DNA of 64,000 nt from positions 58,843,575 through 58,907,574 of the forward strand of contig JAKSZU010000016.1 of assembly GCA_026018925.1 (NCBI GenBank), in the 5' to 3' direction. The translations under genes and the position numbers were made by a program. The notes beneath the pieces were generated by a model. The model saw only the letters and a program-made list of their open reading frames with translations. It searched no databases and was not told the origin of the DNA. Positions within the stretch are counted from its first letter, which is position 1; every line of letters begins with the position of its first letter. Source of the DNA: Tupaia tana (Eukaryota > Chordata > Mammalia > Scandentia > Tupaiidae). This document shows, piece by piece, positions 1 through 11,471 of the stretch.

Positions 1-327
1 AGACCTGGTGACTTAAAACTCATGCCGGGCGCGTGTGCGTGCGTGCCCAAGGTCCCAAGAGGAGAATGGAGGAGAAGGGATTGCGATGTGGCCATCCCCC
101 CTGGCGGGTGATTTCTTGCTTTCTGTCTCTCTGTCTCTGTCTGTCTGGCGAACACACACACCCTACAGCAAAAACCTCTCCAAAAAAAAAAAAAAAAAAG
201 AAATGAAGGAACTAATTTCTTTGAAGGAAAAGTACCACCCATAATAAAAGGACTAAGGACTAAATGAGACATTCTGTATGCAGAAACCTCTAGCAAAATG
301 CTGGTCCAGATCCCATTTGCTGCTTAC

Positions 328-471
328 CTTTTCAGGACAAAATTCCGGATTGCTCTGACGCAATTTGCTGGGTCTGCCTTTGATAACAGCATAGCAAAAC
401 ATCGTTATCACCATCACAAAGAGGAAGTAACTGGTGTGCATGAGATGCAAATTTATTAATGAACGGTCATC
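328..471 (-). CDS. TMEM248: TMEM248 exon 6, residues 261-308
   Basis: This exon encodes DDRSLINLHLMHTSYF and onward to NPEFCPEK, including the C-terminal membrane span (about residues 273-291) and a short basic tail. The acceptor is TTTATTTAG before 471 and the donor is AAG|GTAAGC after 328. The exon is exactly 48 codons in phase 0, so the final exon should begin with a new codon left of the window. Confidence 0.97.
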
Positions 472-3400
472 CTAAATAAAGAAAAGAAAAAAAAAAAAAA
501 AAAAACAGAAATGTCTGCAGTGAACTACTGAAAGATTTTAATGCTGGGTTCCCGGATATGGATTCTCAACCTCCAGACCTGCCTCAACTTTCTAAAGCTA
601 GAACAGGAAGTTTCTCCTTTTTTCTCCTACACTAGCGAAGCTGGATGTCATTAGGCAAAGACATGGTATTCTGGAGCAATCTCTGCTGGAGACCATCGAC
701 TCCTTCCTAACACTGTCCTCTGCCCAAGCTACTGCACCCCTACCCTGCCTGGCTTCTTCCTCTTCCCTTTCATGGATCCTGGAGAGTCTGTCTTTAAGCC
801 CCCTCCGCTCTGGATACAACCTCTACCTCCAATCCCCTCAGGCTGCCTGGCTAACACCCAGCCTGCTCTCCAACCAAAGGCCTCAGCACCTCTCCCAGAG
901 TTGCTCCGTTCTTCTGCCTTTTCCTCACTTGCATAAATCCCTGGCTAAAAATGTCGTGCTCACCCTCACTTCATTCCTTTTTAACCTCCCACACATGCAC
1001 TCAATCACCAGGCCCTGCCAGTTGTACTTCCATTCCTTCTCCTTCCTACACGTCAGCTCTCACATCAGCCTTGAGCTCCCTCCCATGTACACATCGGGTG
1101 GTGGGTGGTGGACAGCCTTCCTAAAGCACTGCTGTACAAATTGCCTAAACCCAAACACTGGCGGTCAGGGATGGCTAAATGCGTCAAAGAGTACAAAGGG
1201 CCCCCCTAGAACTGGTCTCTGCCCACCATCCAGCCTGATCTCCACTGCTTCCTCTGGCAGGCCCCTGGCCTACCAACTTTCATAACCTGATAAACTTGAG
1301 TCACAAAAAAGGGAAAGGATCAGACCAAAAGAAGAGAAATCTCCCTACCACATATGAACAGGAAGAAAAAAAGGCATTTACAAAACATCAGTGCAATCTG
1401 TTCAAAGTGGACTCAAATCTTAGCAGAAAGTTAAACTACCATCTTCCCTACTAGACCAGATTGCAGAATTTTCTTCACCTTTCCTCCTTGTCAAGCTAAA
1501 GCCTATTTAGGCCCCAATATCTACCAAAGGGTCTTCTCCTCCTACCACTTACTCACTTCTACCTTTCTGAAGTCCAAACAGCACTACTCTCTGTTCACGC
1601 TCACACCGGCCAAAGAATCTTCCAGGAATGACTGTGCACCAGTAGGACTGCACAGCACCCCGCAGTGACCCCCATGGGTTAGGCACCCAGCAGCTGCTCA
1701 GTAAATAACAGCTGCTGAATGGAACAGCAGGTATTTCTTAATCAAAAGAATGGCATGTTTTTCTAAGTCTCCACCACTCCGCCTGGTCTCCTAATCCAGC
1801 AGGAACTGGAGAGTGACAGGGACTCAGCTAACCCGAGAGAGAGAGTAACCAGGGCCTGTGCTGACAGTTCCAGGACGGACACACACAGACACGCACACTG
1901 TGCTCACTTACATCGGGAACAATAACTGTAAGCTTGGGATTTAAAGCATGATAGACTTTTCCAATGGCCCCTTTGTAACACCAGAAAGGATTGTAATCTT
2001 GAGCGTATTTTGTGTTGGCATCTCTGGCAGTGGTGAAGATTTTGTACCAGAGCGTGGCATTGCTGTACGTGTCAGGAATGCAGTGTGGTGGCTGCCTGTA
2101 AGGGAAGAGAAGGAAAGACACATGCTTGGTGGCCTGAGACATTCACTGTGTCCCCCCACGCACCTGCACAACACTGAACACAGTAACACATGTGGAAGTC
2201 AAATTAGACCCAAGTTTCTGACAATGTCATGTTTCTTTAAGATAAAAAACATTGCGTTTTTAGTTTGAGGGTTTTTTTTATTATTTTTTTAAATTAACAC
2301 ATAACAGAAAAAGCAATAGACATCTGATACTTAGGAGCTTGGGGGTTGGATTTTTGCCTTCAGAATTCAATCCATGTATGATGTGGCCAAAGAGAGCCCT
2401 GCTCCTTTTAAGGCTACTTTCTAGAACTATCTGAATTCTTAGTTACAAGTGGAAGCTCTACAAACTTCGGCACCAGGTATCATAACATCAAATAATGTTT
2501 AACTTACTTGATCTTGTGCTACAAACCTCTATGTCTAAAACAGATCAATTCCAGGACAATTCTTAATAAAATAGGTTCACCATAGAATTCTTTTAAGTAG
2601 GTTATATCTTACATATGTCCCATATTTACTACTTATAGATCATTATCTGCTTTTAAGAGAAAAGTTTTTAAAAAAGGACAAAAAGAAAAAATACTTAAAG
2701 GCAAAGCAGTAACCATGACTGCCACTCAGAAAAGACTGAATTCAGCAAAGGTTTCAGAAACAATAACTGCCTAGCGGAAAACAAGGTTCAATATATACTC
2801 TTGATTTTATTAAAGAGGAACACTTTCTGGATCATGAAGATGAACAGATCTTTCATCTTTACGGAGCCTTAGCTCTGGGTGTCTCTGGTGGTAGACCAGC
2901 CCTCACTTCTTTATCTAAGACATGCCTCTTCTACTCCAAGGAAAGACAAGCCTAAGAACACCCAGTGACCACCAGATGCCTTAATTGTCTGCTGAAGCAC
3001 TAAGTGCCTGATATTTACATGCACAAGTTCTACCTTTAGAACTCCAAATTAAACTTAAATAATCCTTTAGACAGGACCGGTGGTGACAATCCCACAGAGT
3101 AACACAACGCAAGTGTCCTGAGAGCTTATGCCAGGGCGGCCTGGCTACGTATGCGGCAGAAGGCGCTTCTCACACACATTCTCTGGGGGTGCGGCACTTA
3201 CACAGTGACAGGGAACACATCGGGGGTGGCTGTGAGGGTCATGCAAGCTGTGAACACCACCTGCTCACAGTGACCGTGAAGAGCACAGTCATCCGAACTC
3301 CAAGCTGTAGGCAGGGTAAAGGTGATGTTTATCTCCTCGTGGGCTTCCCTGCCTAAGGAAGAGAAATCGGTTTCTGATAAATAAAGGCAAGAATACATAT

Positions 3401-6400
3401 ATTTATCATTCTTTGGGAATGTGAAGGAATCCTGAAATCAAATCCACCCAGGAATCACCTATCAGCCTTTGTGGATTTCCGGAACAACAGCAATCCTGAT
3501 CTGACACAAAGTGGCAAACAGAGAGGGGCTACTCAGCAGCCAGGGTCAGATGACAAGCATGAGCCCAGGCAGGATCAGAGTTGGAAAGCCATTTTCAAAG
3601 TGCTCTCATATGTGTGACTTAAAGTTCACTGCTGTGTCATGAACATGACCAATGAACCGTTACTGTCCCCTTTTAAAACAAATAGAGGTCAGAAGTCTAA
3701 CAGACTTATAAAAGGTCACAGGGCTGGTAGGTGATGAAATTTAAACTAAAACTGAAGTGTTCTAATGCCACACCAGAAGAAAGAGGTGTACCTGCTACAT
3801 GGAAAAACCCAGAGGCAACCTGTACAGGAATAGTTTTTTTTTAATTTATTTTTTTATTTTTGCCAGAGAGCATGTACACTTGCCAGAGAATGACAGAGAC
3901 AGAGAAAGAAAGAAGGAGAAAGCACCCCCCCCCCCCCCCCCCGTGGGGTATGGTCCTTTCTCCTCCATCTCTCCATCCTGGTGGGATTTGGGAAACACAC
4001 ACACACGCATCCAGCATGTTTCCTAAGCTGCTAGGAGCCAGGATTCAAACTGCAGCTGACCACGTGGGATCTGGCTCCTGTAACCATGAGGCCACAGGAC
4101 TGGCCTGTTGTCACCTTTTAACAACCATAAGAGGTTAGTAGGAACTCACAAATTTCTTTTAGGACTTTAAAAAAAAAAAAAAAAAAGATTTTGTTAACCA
4201 AAAAAAGAAAGGACCAGCCTTCCTGTTCAAAACTTTTCCTGATTATCCCAGCTTCTACTGCTTTCCCATCCTTCTCCTGAGTCACTTACAGTCTGTCGCA
4301 GATTTAGTGCTGGTCAAAGGGCAGTGCTCCATATTTTACAGGGTGTTTTTTTCCCACACTATTTAACAAGCACTTAGCATTCACTCTGTGCCAGGAACTA
4401 TTTTAAGTGCTTGATAAATATTAACTCATGTTATCTTTGTCTCTTTTATAATAAAAAAATTCCCAGAAGAAGGACCAGCAGTTGGCATAATGGCTATGTC
4501 TCTGGACTCCCACGTAGTCGACTGCGGTGCAAGTCCCAGACCCAGCGGCTTAAATTCATGCCAGGCACATGTGTGTGAGTGCCCAACATCCCCAGAGGAG
4601 AATGGAGGAGAAGGGACTGCAGCGTGGCCATCCCCTCTGGGGGGGTGATTTCTCGATTTCTGTATCTCTGTCTCTCTCTGTCTTTCTGGCGAGCGCACAA
4701 GCTCTATAGCAAAAAAAAAAAAAAAAAAAAAAAAACAACCTCCAAGAAGAGACCAGATCATAGGCTTTCTCTAGTTCTTCCCAGCAGCTAAGTACAGTGC
4801 CGAGCTAACAGTGGGCATTCAAAAAATATTGAGGCAGCAGAACATAATTATGTATTAATAAGCTCCACGAAGAGTCTGAAAACTCCAACAGGATAAACAA
4901 CAATGAAAAACATGTGTCTGTAAGTATTACCACCAGAAACAGTCCTTGCAGTTTTTCCCACAGTTTCTCACTCTTACTGGCTTTTGAGAGACTACTGGAT
5001 TCCAAGCACTTTACTAACCAAGCGTGGAGCAGAAATGGTTCCTTCTTGATGTCATGTAGCTTAAACTCAACAAAGGAGATATGCACAAAAATAAAATTGC
5101 ACGATGAGTAAACCTGACAGAGTTCACTCTCTCTTGCACTGGCTGCAGCCTACGAAGCCTGAAAGGAAAGGGGCTACCACATACCTGACAGTCCAATCTG
5201 ATGGCCCAAAATAGTCGAGTACAGGTGGGTGACGTTGCGAGAGTACCCTCCGAAGGGTTTGAGTGGATCCAAGGTCAGGGTGATTGCAACTGAGATGTTA
5301 ACCGGGCCTGCATCCTCTAGGGCCTGGGGGGACTGGGTAGATGCTCTGGCCTGCCCACTAGTCATTGTGCTTTCTGGCGTTGTGGTGTCATTTGTGAGAT
5401 GCTTTAGTGTCTCATTTTCTGATACACACAAGTCCAAATCATTAAACCGCAGCAGAAAAGTATTCCAATCCTTGAGTAAAGTAAAACAAAGAGAAATAAA
5501 TGTGAGCAGTCCCGCAATCTCCCCCTGCAGGAGGAAGTCATGGCCCTCAGTGTGGCACCACATTACAATAGGTAAGCGACAACTTGAAATAAGACACCTC
5601 AAGTAATAGTGACGACACAGCCATCAGCCTCTCCCACTGGCAGAGCAGTGTGGTTTGCCCTACTCACATTCACTTCACAATCTAAAATTTAAATTCTACG
5701 TTGGCATGAGTTACTAAATAAAACTGTAAGATTAAACAAATGTATTCAACAAAATTTTTTTTTTTTTTTTTTTTTGGAGAGATTTTCGCTATAGGGCGCG
5801 TGCGCTCGCCAGACAGAGAGAGACATAGAGACAGAAAGCGAGAAATCAACCCCCGGGGGGGATGGTCACGCCGCAATCCCTTCTCCTCCATTCTCCTCTC
5901 GGGATCTTGGGCACGCACGCACATGCGCCCGGCGTGAGTTTTAAGCCACCAGGTCCGGGACACGAACCGCGGTCGACTACGTGGGAGTCCAGCGACATAG
6001 CCATTACGCTAATTGCTGGTTCCCTCAACAAAATTATTTTTAAAAAAACCTACATATTATATTTAAGAGAAAATGACCTAGCCTCAAATTCAAACTTGAA
6101 AAGAAGCCTTTAACAAAAGCTATAAAACATTAAAAGCATTAATCTGAGCTCATTTACCAGTTACAATTAGTTTGGTTTTTTTTTTTTAAATAATGCTGTC
6201 TTGAGGCCAGCAGGTGGCATGGTGGTTAAGGATTCTGGAATCCTACATAGCCAACCAAGGTTTGAGTCTCAGACCTGGTGGCTTGCTTTCTCACTCCCCC
6301 CACCCCTTGCTCTGTCCCTCTCTGATCAAATTAAAATAAATAAATAAAAGTTAAATAAGATAAATTTTTAATTAAATAAATAAATAAGGCTGCCTTAAAA

Positions 6401-9400
6401 TGATTCCTCAAAAGGTCAATTCCATACACAATGCTTTCTCCCTAGAATGTCAAACAGCTGTAAAACCCAATTAACTCATATGGTACCTTTTCCACCTTGT
6501 CACGGACTTTGAACAGCACCTTAAGTAAGAAACAACTTCAAAGAGAAGGACACAAGATATTTTCAGCCTTCTCTTGATATCTAATATGTACCGATGATTT
6601 AAAATATAAGCAAGATTTTAAAAATAATCTCCATTTTTAAAAATAATTATTTACTTATTATCATCAGTTTTCAATTCTGACCAGAGAGAGAGAGACAGAG
6701 AGACAGAGCAAGCCGCCAGGTCTAAGACTCGAATCACGGTCGGCCATGTGGGAGTCTAATGCCTTTAACCACCATGCCACCACCTGCCAGCCCCTATAAG
6801 CAAGTTTTTAAAAAACATGTGAGGGGACCAGCAGATGGTATAACGGCTACATTGCTGAACTCCTATGTAGTCGACCGCAGTTCGAGTCCTGGACCCAGTG
6901 GCTTAAACTCATGCCAGGTGCGTGTGCACACATGCCCAAGATCACGAGAGGAGAATGGAAAAGGGATTGTGGCATGGCCCTCCCTCCAGGGGGGTGATTT
7001 CTCGCTTTCTGTCTCTCTGTCTTTCTCTGTCTTTCTGGCAAGAGCACATGCCCTACAGCAAAAACCTCTTCAAAAAAAAAGTGAGAGATCTTAAAAAAAT
7101 GTGGAAAGTGTGTATTACAAAAAAATATACATGAATTTCATTTTTGGGGCATCAAAATAAATTTATTTTAAATCCATTTTTCTATAAACTTTTTTTTTCA
7201 TTGCCAGAGGGTATGTGCCTTTGCCAGGGAGAAAAATGTCCCCTCACAATGAGGTGTGGTCGTGCCACAATCCTTTTGCTTCCATTTCTTCATCGTGTCA
7301 GGATTTTGGGCATATACACCGGCACCTGATATGTTTTTCAAGCCTCCAGGCTGGGGTTCAACCATGGTTGGTCATGTGAGATCAGCCTCCCTTAACCACT
7401 GAGCCATCATGTCATGGTTAGACAGATTCCAACACAGTAAAGGACCCACCAAGACCTACTGCAACTGTTGTGGAAACCCAAAGGTGAACCCATGTTGAAC
7501 TGGCAACAGCAAACCTAACCTAGCCTATTACGTGGAATTTCTCCCAAGGAACATTACTTTACAAAAACTTATCATTGTGAAGGCAAATCAAGCTACACTT
7601 TGAAGTACTTTAACACTATTATTAATTTTAAAATGCCATCCGAGACCAGCCTCTGTGATGTGGGGCCCCTCTGCAAAGCTGGAAGGCATGCAGAGAACTT
7701 GGTCACGCCCATGATTCTGACTGGCTGAAGGGCTGCGGTGAGTATATGACAGTGTGGTGGGACCCTGAGGATCGGTTCCTCCTCCTCTTCTTTCTCTCTC
7801 TCGTGTCTATCAGGAAAATGGATAATCTTCATAAAAGCCACATGAGTAGGGTTGGCAGGTGGCATGGTGGCTAAGGGCGCTGGACTCCCACATGGCCAAC
7901 CTCAGTTCAAGTCCCAGAGCTGATGGTGTGCTTTCTCTCTCTCTCACACTCACTCTGTCCCTCTCTGGTCAAATTAAATAAATAAATAAAGTTAAATAAA
8001 ATTATTCCTTTTTTTTTTTTTTTTTTTTTTGGAGAGGTTTTTCGCTATAGGGCACGTGCGCTCGCCAGACAGAGAGAGACAGAGAGACAGAAAGCGAGAA
8101 ATCACCCCCCAGGGGGGATGGTCACGCCGCAATCCCTTCTCCTCCATTCTCCTCTCGGGATCTTGGGCATGCACGCACACGCGCCCGGCGTGAGTTGTAA
8201 GCCACCGGGTCCGAGATGCGAACCGCGGTCGACTACGTGGGAGTCCAGCGACATAGCCATTACGCTAACTGCTGGTTCCCTAAATAAAATTATTCTTAAA
8301 AAAAAAACATTAAAAAAAAAAAAAATGCCACGTGAGCAATTCCCAAGTAGTCAAGTAAGCCTACCTTTAGGGAATCAGGTAATTGTGTGACATTTAATAA
8401 GACGGCAACTAGCTATACCAAATAGTATTTTCTCCGATACCTACAAACACAACAGGCCATTCTAATACATCTGGGCTGGAAAATGAATATTCTAGTTGCA
8501 TTTCTCTGCATGCCAACCACAAAGAAACTGAGGCCCAGAGCAAGTTTGGGACTCTCCAATTCTGTAGTTGTGGGTAGAAGCAGCATTAGGTTTTCTGATT
8601 CACAGCCCCAAACTTCTAGACATCATGCCTTTCTGAAACCTAAGAATCCCATTTGAAAATAAATCACTAGGGACCAGCAGATGGCATAATGGTTACGTTG
8701 CTAGACTCCCACATAGTCGACTACAGTTCAAGTCCCAGACCAAGTGGCTTAAAACACACCGGGTATGTGTACACACATGCCCAAAATCCCAACAATGGAG
8801 GAAAAGGGACTGTGGAATGGCCATCCCTCCTAGGAGGTGATTTCTTACTTTCTGTCTCTCTGGCCAGCGCACATGCCCTATAGGAAAAATCTCTCTTAAA
8901 AAAAAGAAAAGAAATCACTAAATTCATCATAACTAAAGTTCCACGGCATCACTTTCCTGGCGAACTTAAATCCACATGAAACAGTCCTCCAAGGCCAATA
9001 CCAAGTCCTATTTCAACATTAAAGATTAACTGTCAAGACCCCATCTTTTTTATTTTTTTCTCCTAGAGGGCACATGCATTCACCAGAAAGAGACAGAGAG
9101 AGAGAATAAAGCACCCTCTACGAAGGATGGTCATGCCACACTCCCTCCTCTTTCATCTCTCCCTCTGGGGGATTTTAGGCATACTTGGACACACACACCC
9201 GGCACGTTTCCCAAGCTGCTGGATTCGGGACTCAAATTGCACGGTCAGCTATGTAAGAACCAGCTGCCATGGAGCCAGCCCAGAGACCACATCTTAGCCA
9301 TGGCAGAGTTTTGGGTATGAATAGAATATTCATTTTCAGTTTTAATATGGGTATAGCCTCCTTGATCAACCTTTTCAGATTCAGGCTGGGTCAGAAAAGA

Positions 9401-11471
9401 GGGAGAAGCCAGCCAGCCAGTATGTCTCTTGGTAAGAAAGTCTTCTAAAGGGTTTGAGGGCAGAAACAGCTATAACTTATTACTTCAATCATGTTAAAAA
9501 TATTAGTGAAAGCTGTCCTTCATGCCAAGATCATGATCTAGATTGCCACAGAGCACAAGAGAAAGCTAGGATCCCATGTGTACCAAATGCAACACCGCTA
9601 TCGGGAGCAAAGCACACAATATGGCAACGGCACAATCCCAATCTCCCCACACATGCCTTTCTGCCCACTCCACCAAGGAACAAACCCAAGAACGAAAAAG
9701 TGTAAGACAAGACATTTCAAGGAATCTATTAAGACAGGAATTTGTCCTAAAAGAAAACTTATGTACCAGTAAATTCGCCATATATCCAGCATAATTTCTA
9801 ATACATAAATGTATGAATAGGTATACTATCATTCACCTCTATCAAGAATTATTAAATTTGTTATTGTTTTTCTAATATCTAAAATAGACATCTTTTAAAA
9901 TCTACATTACTTGGGCCAGCAGGTGGAGTGGAAGTTAAGGCATCAGATTCTCACACGGCCAATCACAGTTCAAATCCCAGACCCAGCAGCTTGAACATTA
10001 CAACAAGTATGTGTACATGTGTGTCCGAAATTCCCAGAAAATGGAGGAGAAGGGTTTGTGGTGTGGCCACACCCCCTAGGGGGGTGAATTTTCACTTTCC
10101 CTCTCTGTCTCTCTCCAGTGAGCGCACTTGTCCTGCGACAAAAATCTAAAAGAAAAAATTTTATATTACTCATATTCCAACTATTACATGCCTAGATTAA
10201 GGAATAAAGATCAGAGCCCCCTTAATTTATTATTCAAACGACCTAAAACACTTGATCCAGAAGGCAAGTTTATAAAGTTTTCTTTTATTAAAAAAGACAT
10301 ATAGGGACCAGCAGTTAGCGTAATGGCTATGTCGCTGGACTCCCACCTAGTCGACCGTGGTTCGAGTCCCGGACCTGGTGGCTTAAACTCACACCGGGCA
10401 TGTGTGCATGCGTGCCCAAGATCCCGAGAGGAGAATGGAGGAGAAGGGACTGCGGCGTGGCCATCCCCCCTAGGGGGTGATTTCTCGCTTTCTATCTCTC
10501 TGTCTGTCTCTGTCTGTTTGGCGAGCACATGCGCCCTATAGCAAAAACCTCTCAAAAAAAAAAAAAAAAAAAGACATATAGAGCCAGCATGTGGCATGGT
10601 GATTAAGGTACTGGACCCCACATGGCTGACTGAGCAGCTCAAGTCTCAGGTCCAACAGCTTGAAAAACACATTGGATGTGTGCAGGTGTGTGCCCAAAAT
10701 TCAAAAAGGAGACTGGGAGAAGGGACTGTGGTGTGGTCATCCCGTACTAGGAGGGTGATTTCTCACTTTCCCTCTCTCTATACCTCTGGCAAGCACATAA
10801 GCCCGAGAGGAAAACAACTACAATTAAAATTAAAAATAAAATAAAAGATCAATATATTTGGAAATAACATCTGCTTTCACATTTCTTTAGGATCCCAATG
10901 GAAAAGCCATCATGAGTACAACTGATAAAACAAGATACGTGGCATATCTAACGTTCAGTTTTCTGAAACTGCAATGAACTAATCCAATACATTTACCAAA
11001 GCATGCTTTCTAGCTTCTTGAGACAAATACCTTTACAAAAACACTCTTCAAACTGTATCTGTCTCATTGCTGAAATAGTCTAATAGTCTAACTGAAACTG
11101 GTAGCATTATTTAAATCAAACAGTAACCTCCTCACTAGCTATTTCCTAACTAAATGACTCATGGGGAAACAGAAGAGGAAAAAATCTGAATAAATAATGA
11201 CCTTTCTCATTCAGAGAAAAATGTCACAGCCAAAGAAAGATGTATGAAGAGCTAAAAGGTATTTGCCACTCTAACAGGTCAGCCAGCCTGGAAAGGTCAG
11301 AAGATACCATACCTCTGCCATTTCTGGTGATTTAATCTCCTTGATTTTGAAGAAATAGCCCAGCGTCAGGAAAGCTATCGCCATGGCGCTTACGCTGATC
11401 ATAAAGACCACCAGGGGAGGCCGACTGCTGATGTACACCTTCAGGTTCTCCAGGGGGTTGATGTTGAACAT
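328..11471 (-). CDS. TMEM248: TMEM248, transmembrane protein 248 (join of five coding exons)
   Basis: Coding exons read right to left: 11471-11313, 5470-5185, 3352-3202, 2095-1912 and 471-328. All junctions are GT-AG and the phases join without a break into 308 codons; the human protein is about 314 residues as I remember it, so only about six codons lie beyond the left edge. The protein starts MFNINPLENLKVYISSRPP. A hydrophobic segment at about residues 20-42 and a second at about 273-291 bracket a large domain with many N-glycosylation sequons (NET, NDT, NIS, NVT, NIT, NAT), as expected for a luminal or extracellular loop between two membrane spans. The molecular function is not established to my knowledge. 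The match to the remembered human protein is nearly residue for residue, so identity is secure. The gene reads toward the left edge and its promoter is the CpG island near 34 kb. Confidence 0.97.
472..1911 (-). other. TMEM248: TMEM248 intron 5
   Basis: This 1.4 kb intron is free of the SINE-A/B/C families. It is ordinary mixed sequence with an A-rich run at about 484-504. Around 1650-1740 there is a possible remnant of an old MIR or L2 3' end (wording like CAGTAAATAACAG). I see no coding potential or RNA gene in it. Confidence 0.8.
1912..2095 (-). CDS. TMEM248: TMEM248 exon 5, residues 199-260
   Basis: This exon encodes QPPHCIPDTYSNATLWYK through LNPKLTVIVPD, part of the large loop domain; it holds an NAT sequon and several cysteines. 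The acceptor CTTACAG precedes 2095 and the donor GAT|GTAAGT follows 1912. One leading base completes the split Val codon from exon 4, leaving 61 whole codons. Confidence 0.97.
2096..3201 (-). other. TMEM248: TMEM248 intron 4
   Basis: This 1.1 kb AT-rich intron contains none of the SINE families found elsewhere in the window. I see nothing else recognisable in it. Confidence 0.8.
3202..3352 (-). CDS. TMEM248: TMEM248 exon 4, residues 149-199
   Basis: This exon encodes REAHEEINITFTLPTAW and continues to VFPVTV. It carries the NIT sequon and the cysteine-rich stretch DDCALHGHCEQ. The acceptor CTTCCTTAG precedes 3352 and the donor ACTGT|GTAAGT follows 3202. It starts with two bases that complete the Gly codon begun in exon 3 and ends with two bases of a Val codon. 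Confidence 0.97.
3650..3750 (-). mobile_element. MIR fragment
   Basis: On the minus strand this is a degraded core of the old mammalian MIR SINE: the plus-strand reading keeps the order of the MIR 3' half (CCTTTTAAAACAAATAGAGG, then AGGTCACAGGGCTGGTAGG). It lies in TMEM248 intron 3. Confidence 0.5.
3833..4108 (-). mobile_element. SINE-C copy with poly-C tract
   Basis: The head (minus strand, right end) and the body match the C family. An 18-bp C run at about 3925-3942 has grown from the CCCC-rich middle of the element. Confidence 0.85.
4365..4445 (-). mobile_element. MIR 3'-end fragment
   Basis: The minus-strand match is to the MIR 3' end: CAAGCACTTAGCATTCAC, GTGCCAGGAACTATTTTAAG and TTAACTCATGTTATC in order. 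The following SINE-A inserted just to its right. Confidence 0.55.
4472..4738 (+). mobile_element. SINE-A copy
   Basis: Full-length head (AGGACCAGCAGTTGGC) to a poly-A tail at about 4710-4735. It is antisense to TMEM248, in intron 3. Confidence 0.92.
5185..5470 (-). CDS. TMEM248: TMEM248 exon 3, residues 54-149
   Basis: This exon encodes DWNTFLLRFNDLDLCVSENE through HQIGLS, the first part of the loop domain, including a Ser/Thr-rich linker (TTTPESTMTSGQARASTQS) and the sequons NET, NDT, NIS and NVT. The acceptor TTTACTCAAG precedes 5470 and the donor TCAG|GTATGT follows 5185. It is 95 codons plus one base. Confidence 0.97.
5757..6024 (-). mobile_element. SINE-A2 copy with 11-bp TSD
   Basis: Flanked by the direct repeat TCAACAAAATT (5746-5756 and 6025-6035). 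It has the A2 marks: a GGGAACC start, a changed B box and GTGACCATCC in place of GTGGCCATCC. Confidence 0.95.
6204..6388 (+). mobile_element. SINE-B copy
   Basis: Head GAGGCCAGCAGGTGGCATGG to a (TAAA)n tail. Imperfect flanking repeats (TAATGCTGTCTTGA and TAAGGCTGCCTTAA) suggest an old target-site duplication. Confidence 0.9.
6630..6795 (-). mobile_element. SINE-B copy
   Basis: Reverse-orientation B element ending in CCACCTGCCAGCCCC. The tail side is AT-rich. Confidence 0.88.
6826..7080 (+). mobile_element. SINE-A copy
   Basis: Moderately diverged A copy; many of its CpGs have become TpG or CpA. It lies 30 bp from the SINE-B on its left. Confidence 0.9.
7190..7418 (-). mobile_element. SINE-C copy
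   Basis: Old C-family copy in reverse orientation: the tail-side signature TTGCCAGAGGGTATGTG and the middle CCACAATCC are visible. Confidence 0.8.
7645..7812 (+). mobile_element. SINE-D copy, 5'-truncated
   Basis: It matches the copy at 30632 in blocks (GATTCTGACTGGCTGAAGGG and a CT-rich 3' end). The head is degraded. Confidence 0.6.
7849..8325 (+). mobile_element. SINE-B copy split by a SINE-A2
   Basis: The outer target-site duplication is AAAAGCCACATGAG at 7833 against AAATGCCACGTGAG at about 8325. The (TAAA)n tail was the landing site of the A2 copy at 8008-8280, so this B insertion is the older event. Confidence 0.9.
8008..8280 (-). mobile_element. SINE-A2 copy nested in SINE-B
   Basis: Perfect 15-bp duplication TAAATAAAATTATTC at 7993-8007 and 8281-8295. 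It shares TTACAACTCAC with the A2 copy at 52928-53197. Confidence 0.96.
8510..8620 (-). mobile_element. MIR fragment
   Basis: AAACTGAGGCCCAGAGCAAG is the reverse complement of the MIR core and the rest is degraded. Confidence 0.45.
8670..8911 (+). mobile_element. SINE-A copy with TSD
   Basis: Flanked by AAATCACTA at 8661-8669 and 8912-8920. The CT-rich 3' section is shorter than in young copies. Confidence 0.92.
9045..9283 (-). mobile_element. SINE-C copy
   Basis: Reverse-orientation C element ending in GGAGCCAGCCC, with the middle GGATGGTCATGCCACAC preserved. Confidence 0.8.
9284..9911. other. Gene-free stretch in TMEM248 intron 2
   Basis: Unique-looking sequence inside the 5.8 kb intron between exons 2 and 3. 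Short open frames around 9454-9832 overlap on both strands and match nothing I know. Confidence 0.6.
9912..10160 (+). mobile_element. SINE with B-type head and A-type body
   Basis: The first 60 bases read as B (GGGCCAGCAGGTGG); after the B box the sequence follows the A/C body (GTGTGTCCGAAATTCCC and onward) with an A-type tail. Confidence 0.85.
10303..10571 (+). mobile_element. SINE-A copy with TSD
   Basis: GACATATA flanks both ends (about 10295 and 10573). The copy is young and CpG-rich. Confidence 0.93.
10581..10850 (+). mobile_element. SINE-C/A intermediate copy
   Basis: GAGCCAGCATGTGGCATGG head, C-type GCTTGAAAAACACATTGG middle, and an A-rich tail. It abuts the tail of the preceding SINE-A. 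Confidence 0.8.
10851..11312. other. SINE-free part of TMEM248 intron 2
   Basis: 460 bp next to exon 2, AT-rich, with no recognised repeat or reading frame. Confidence 0.7.

Noticed and set aside
1948-2268. Plus-strand frame of 106 codons over TMEM248 exon 5
   Set aside because: Shadow of the real exon on the other strand.
5229-5606. Plus-strand frame of 125 codons over TMEM248 exon 3
   Set aside because: Antisense shadow of the coding exon; the minus-strand reading is the conserved protein.
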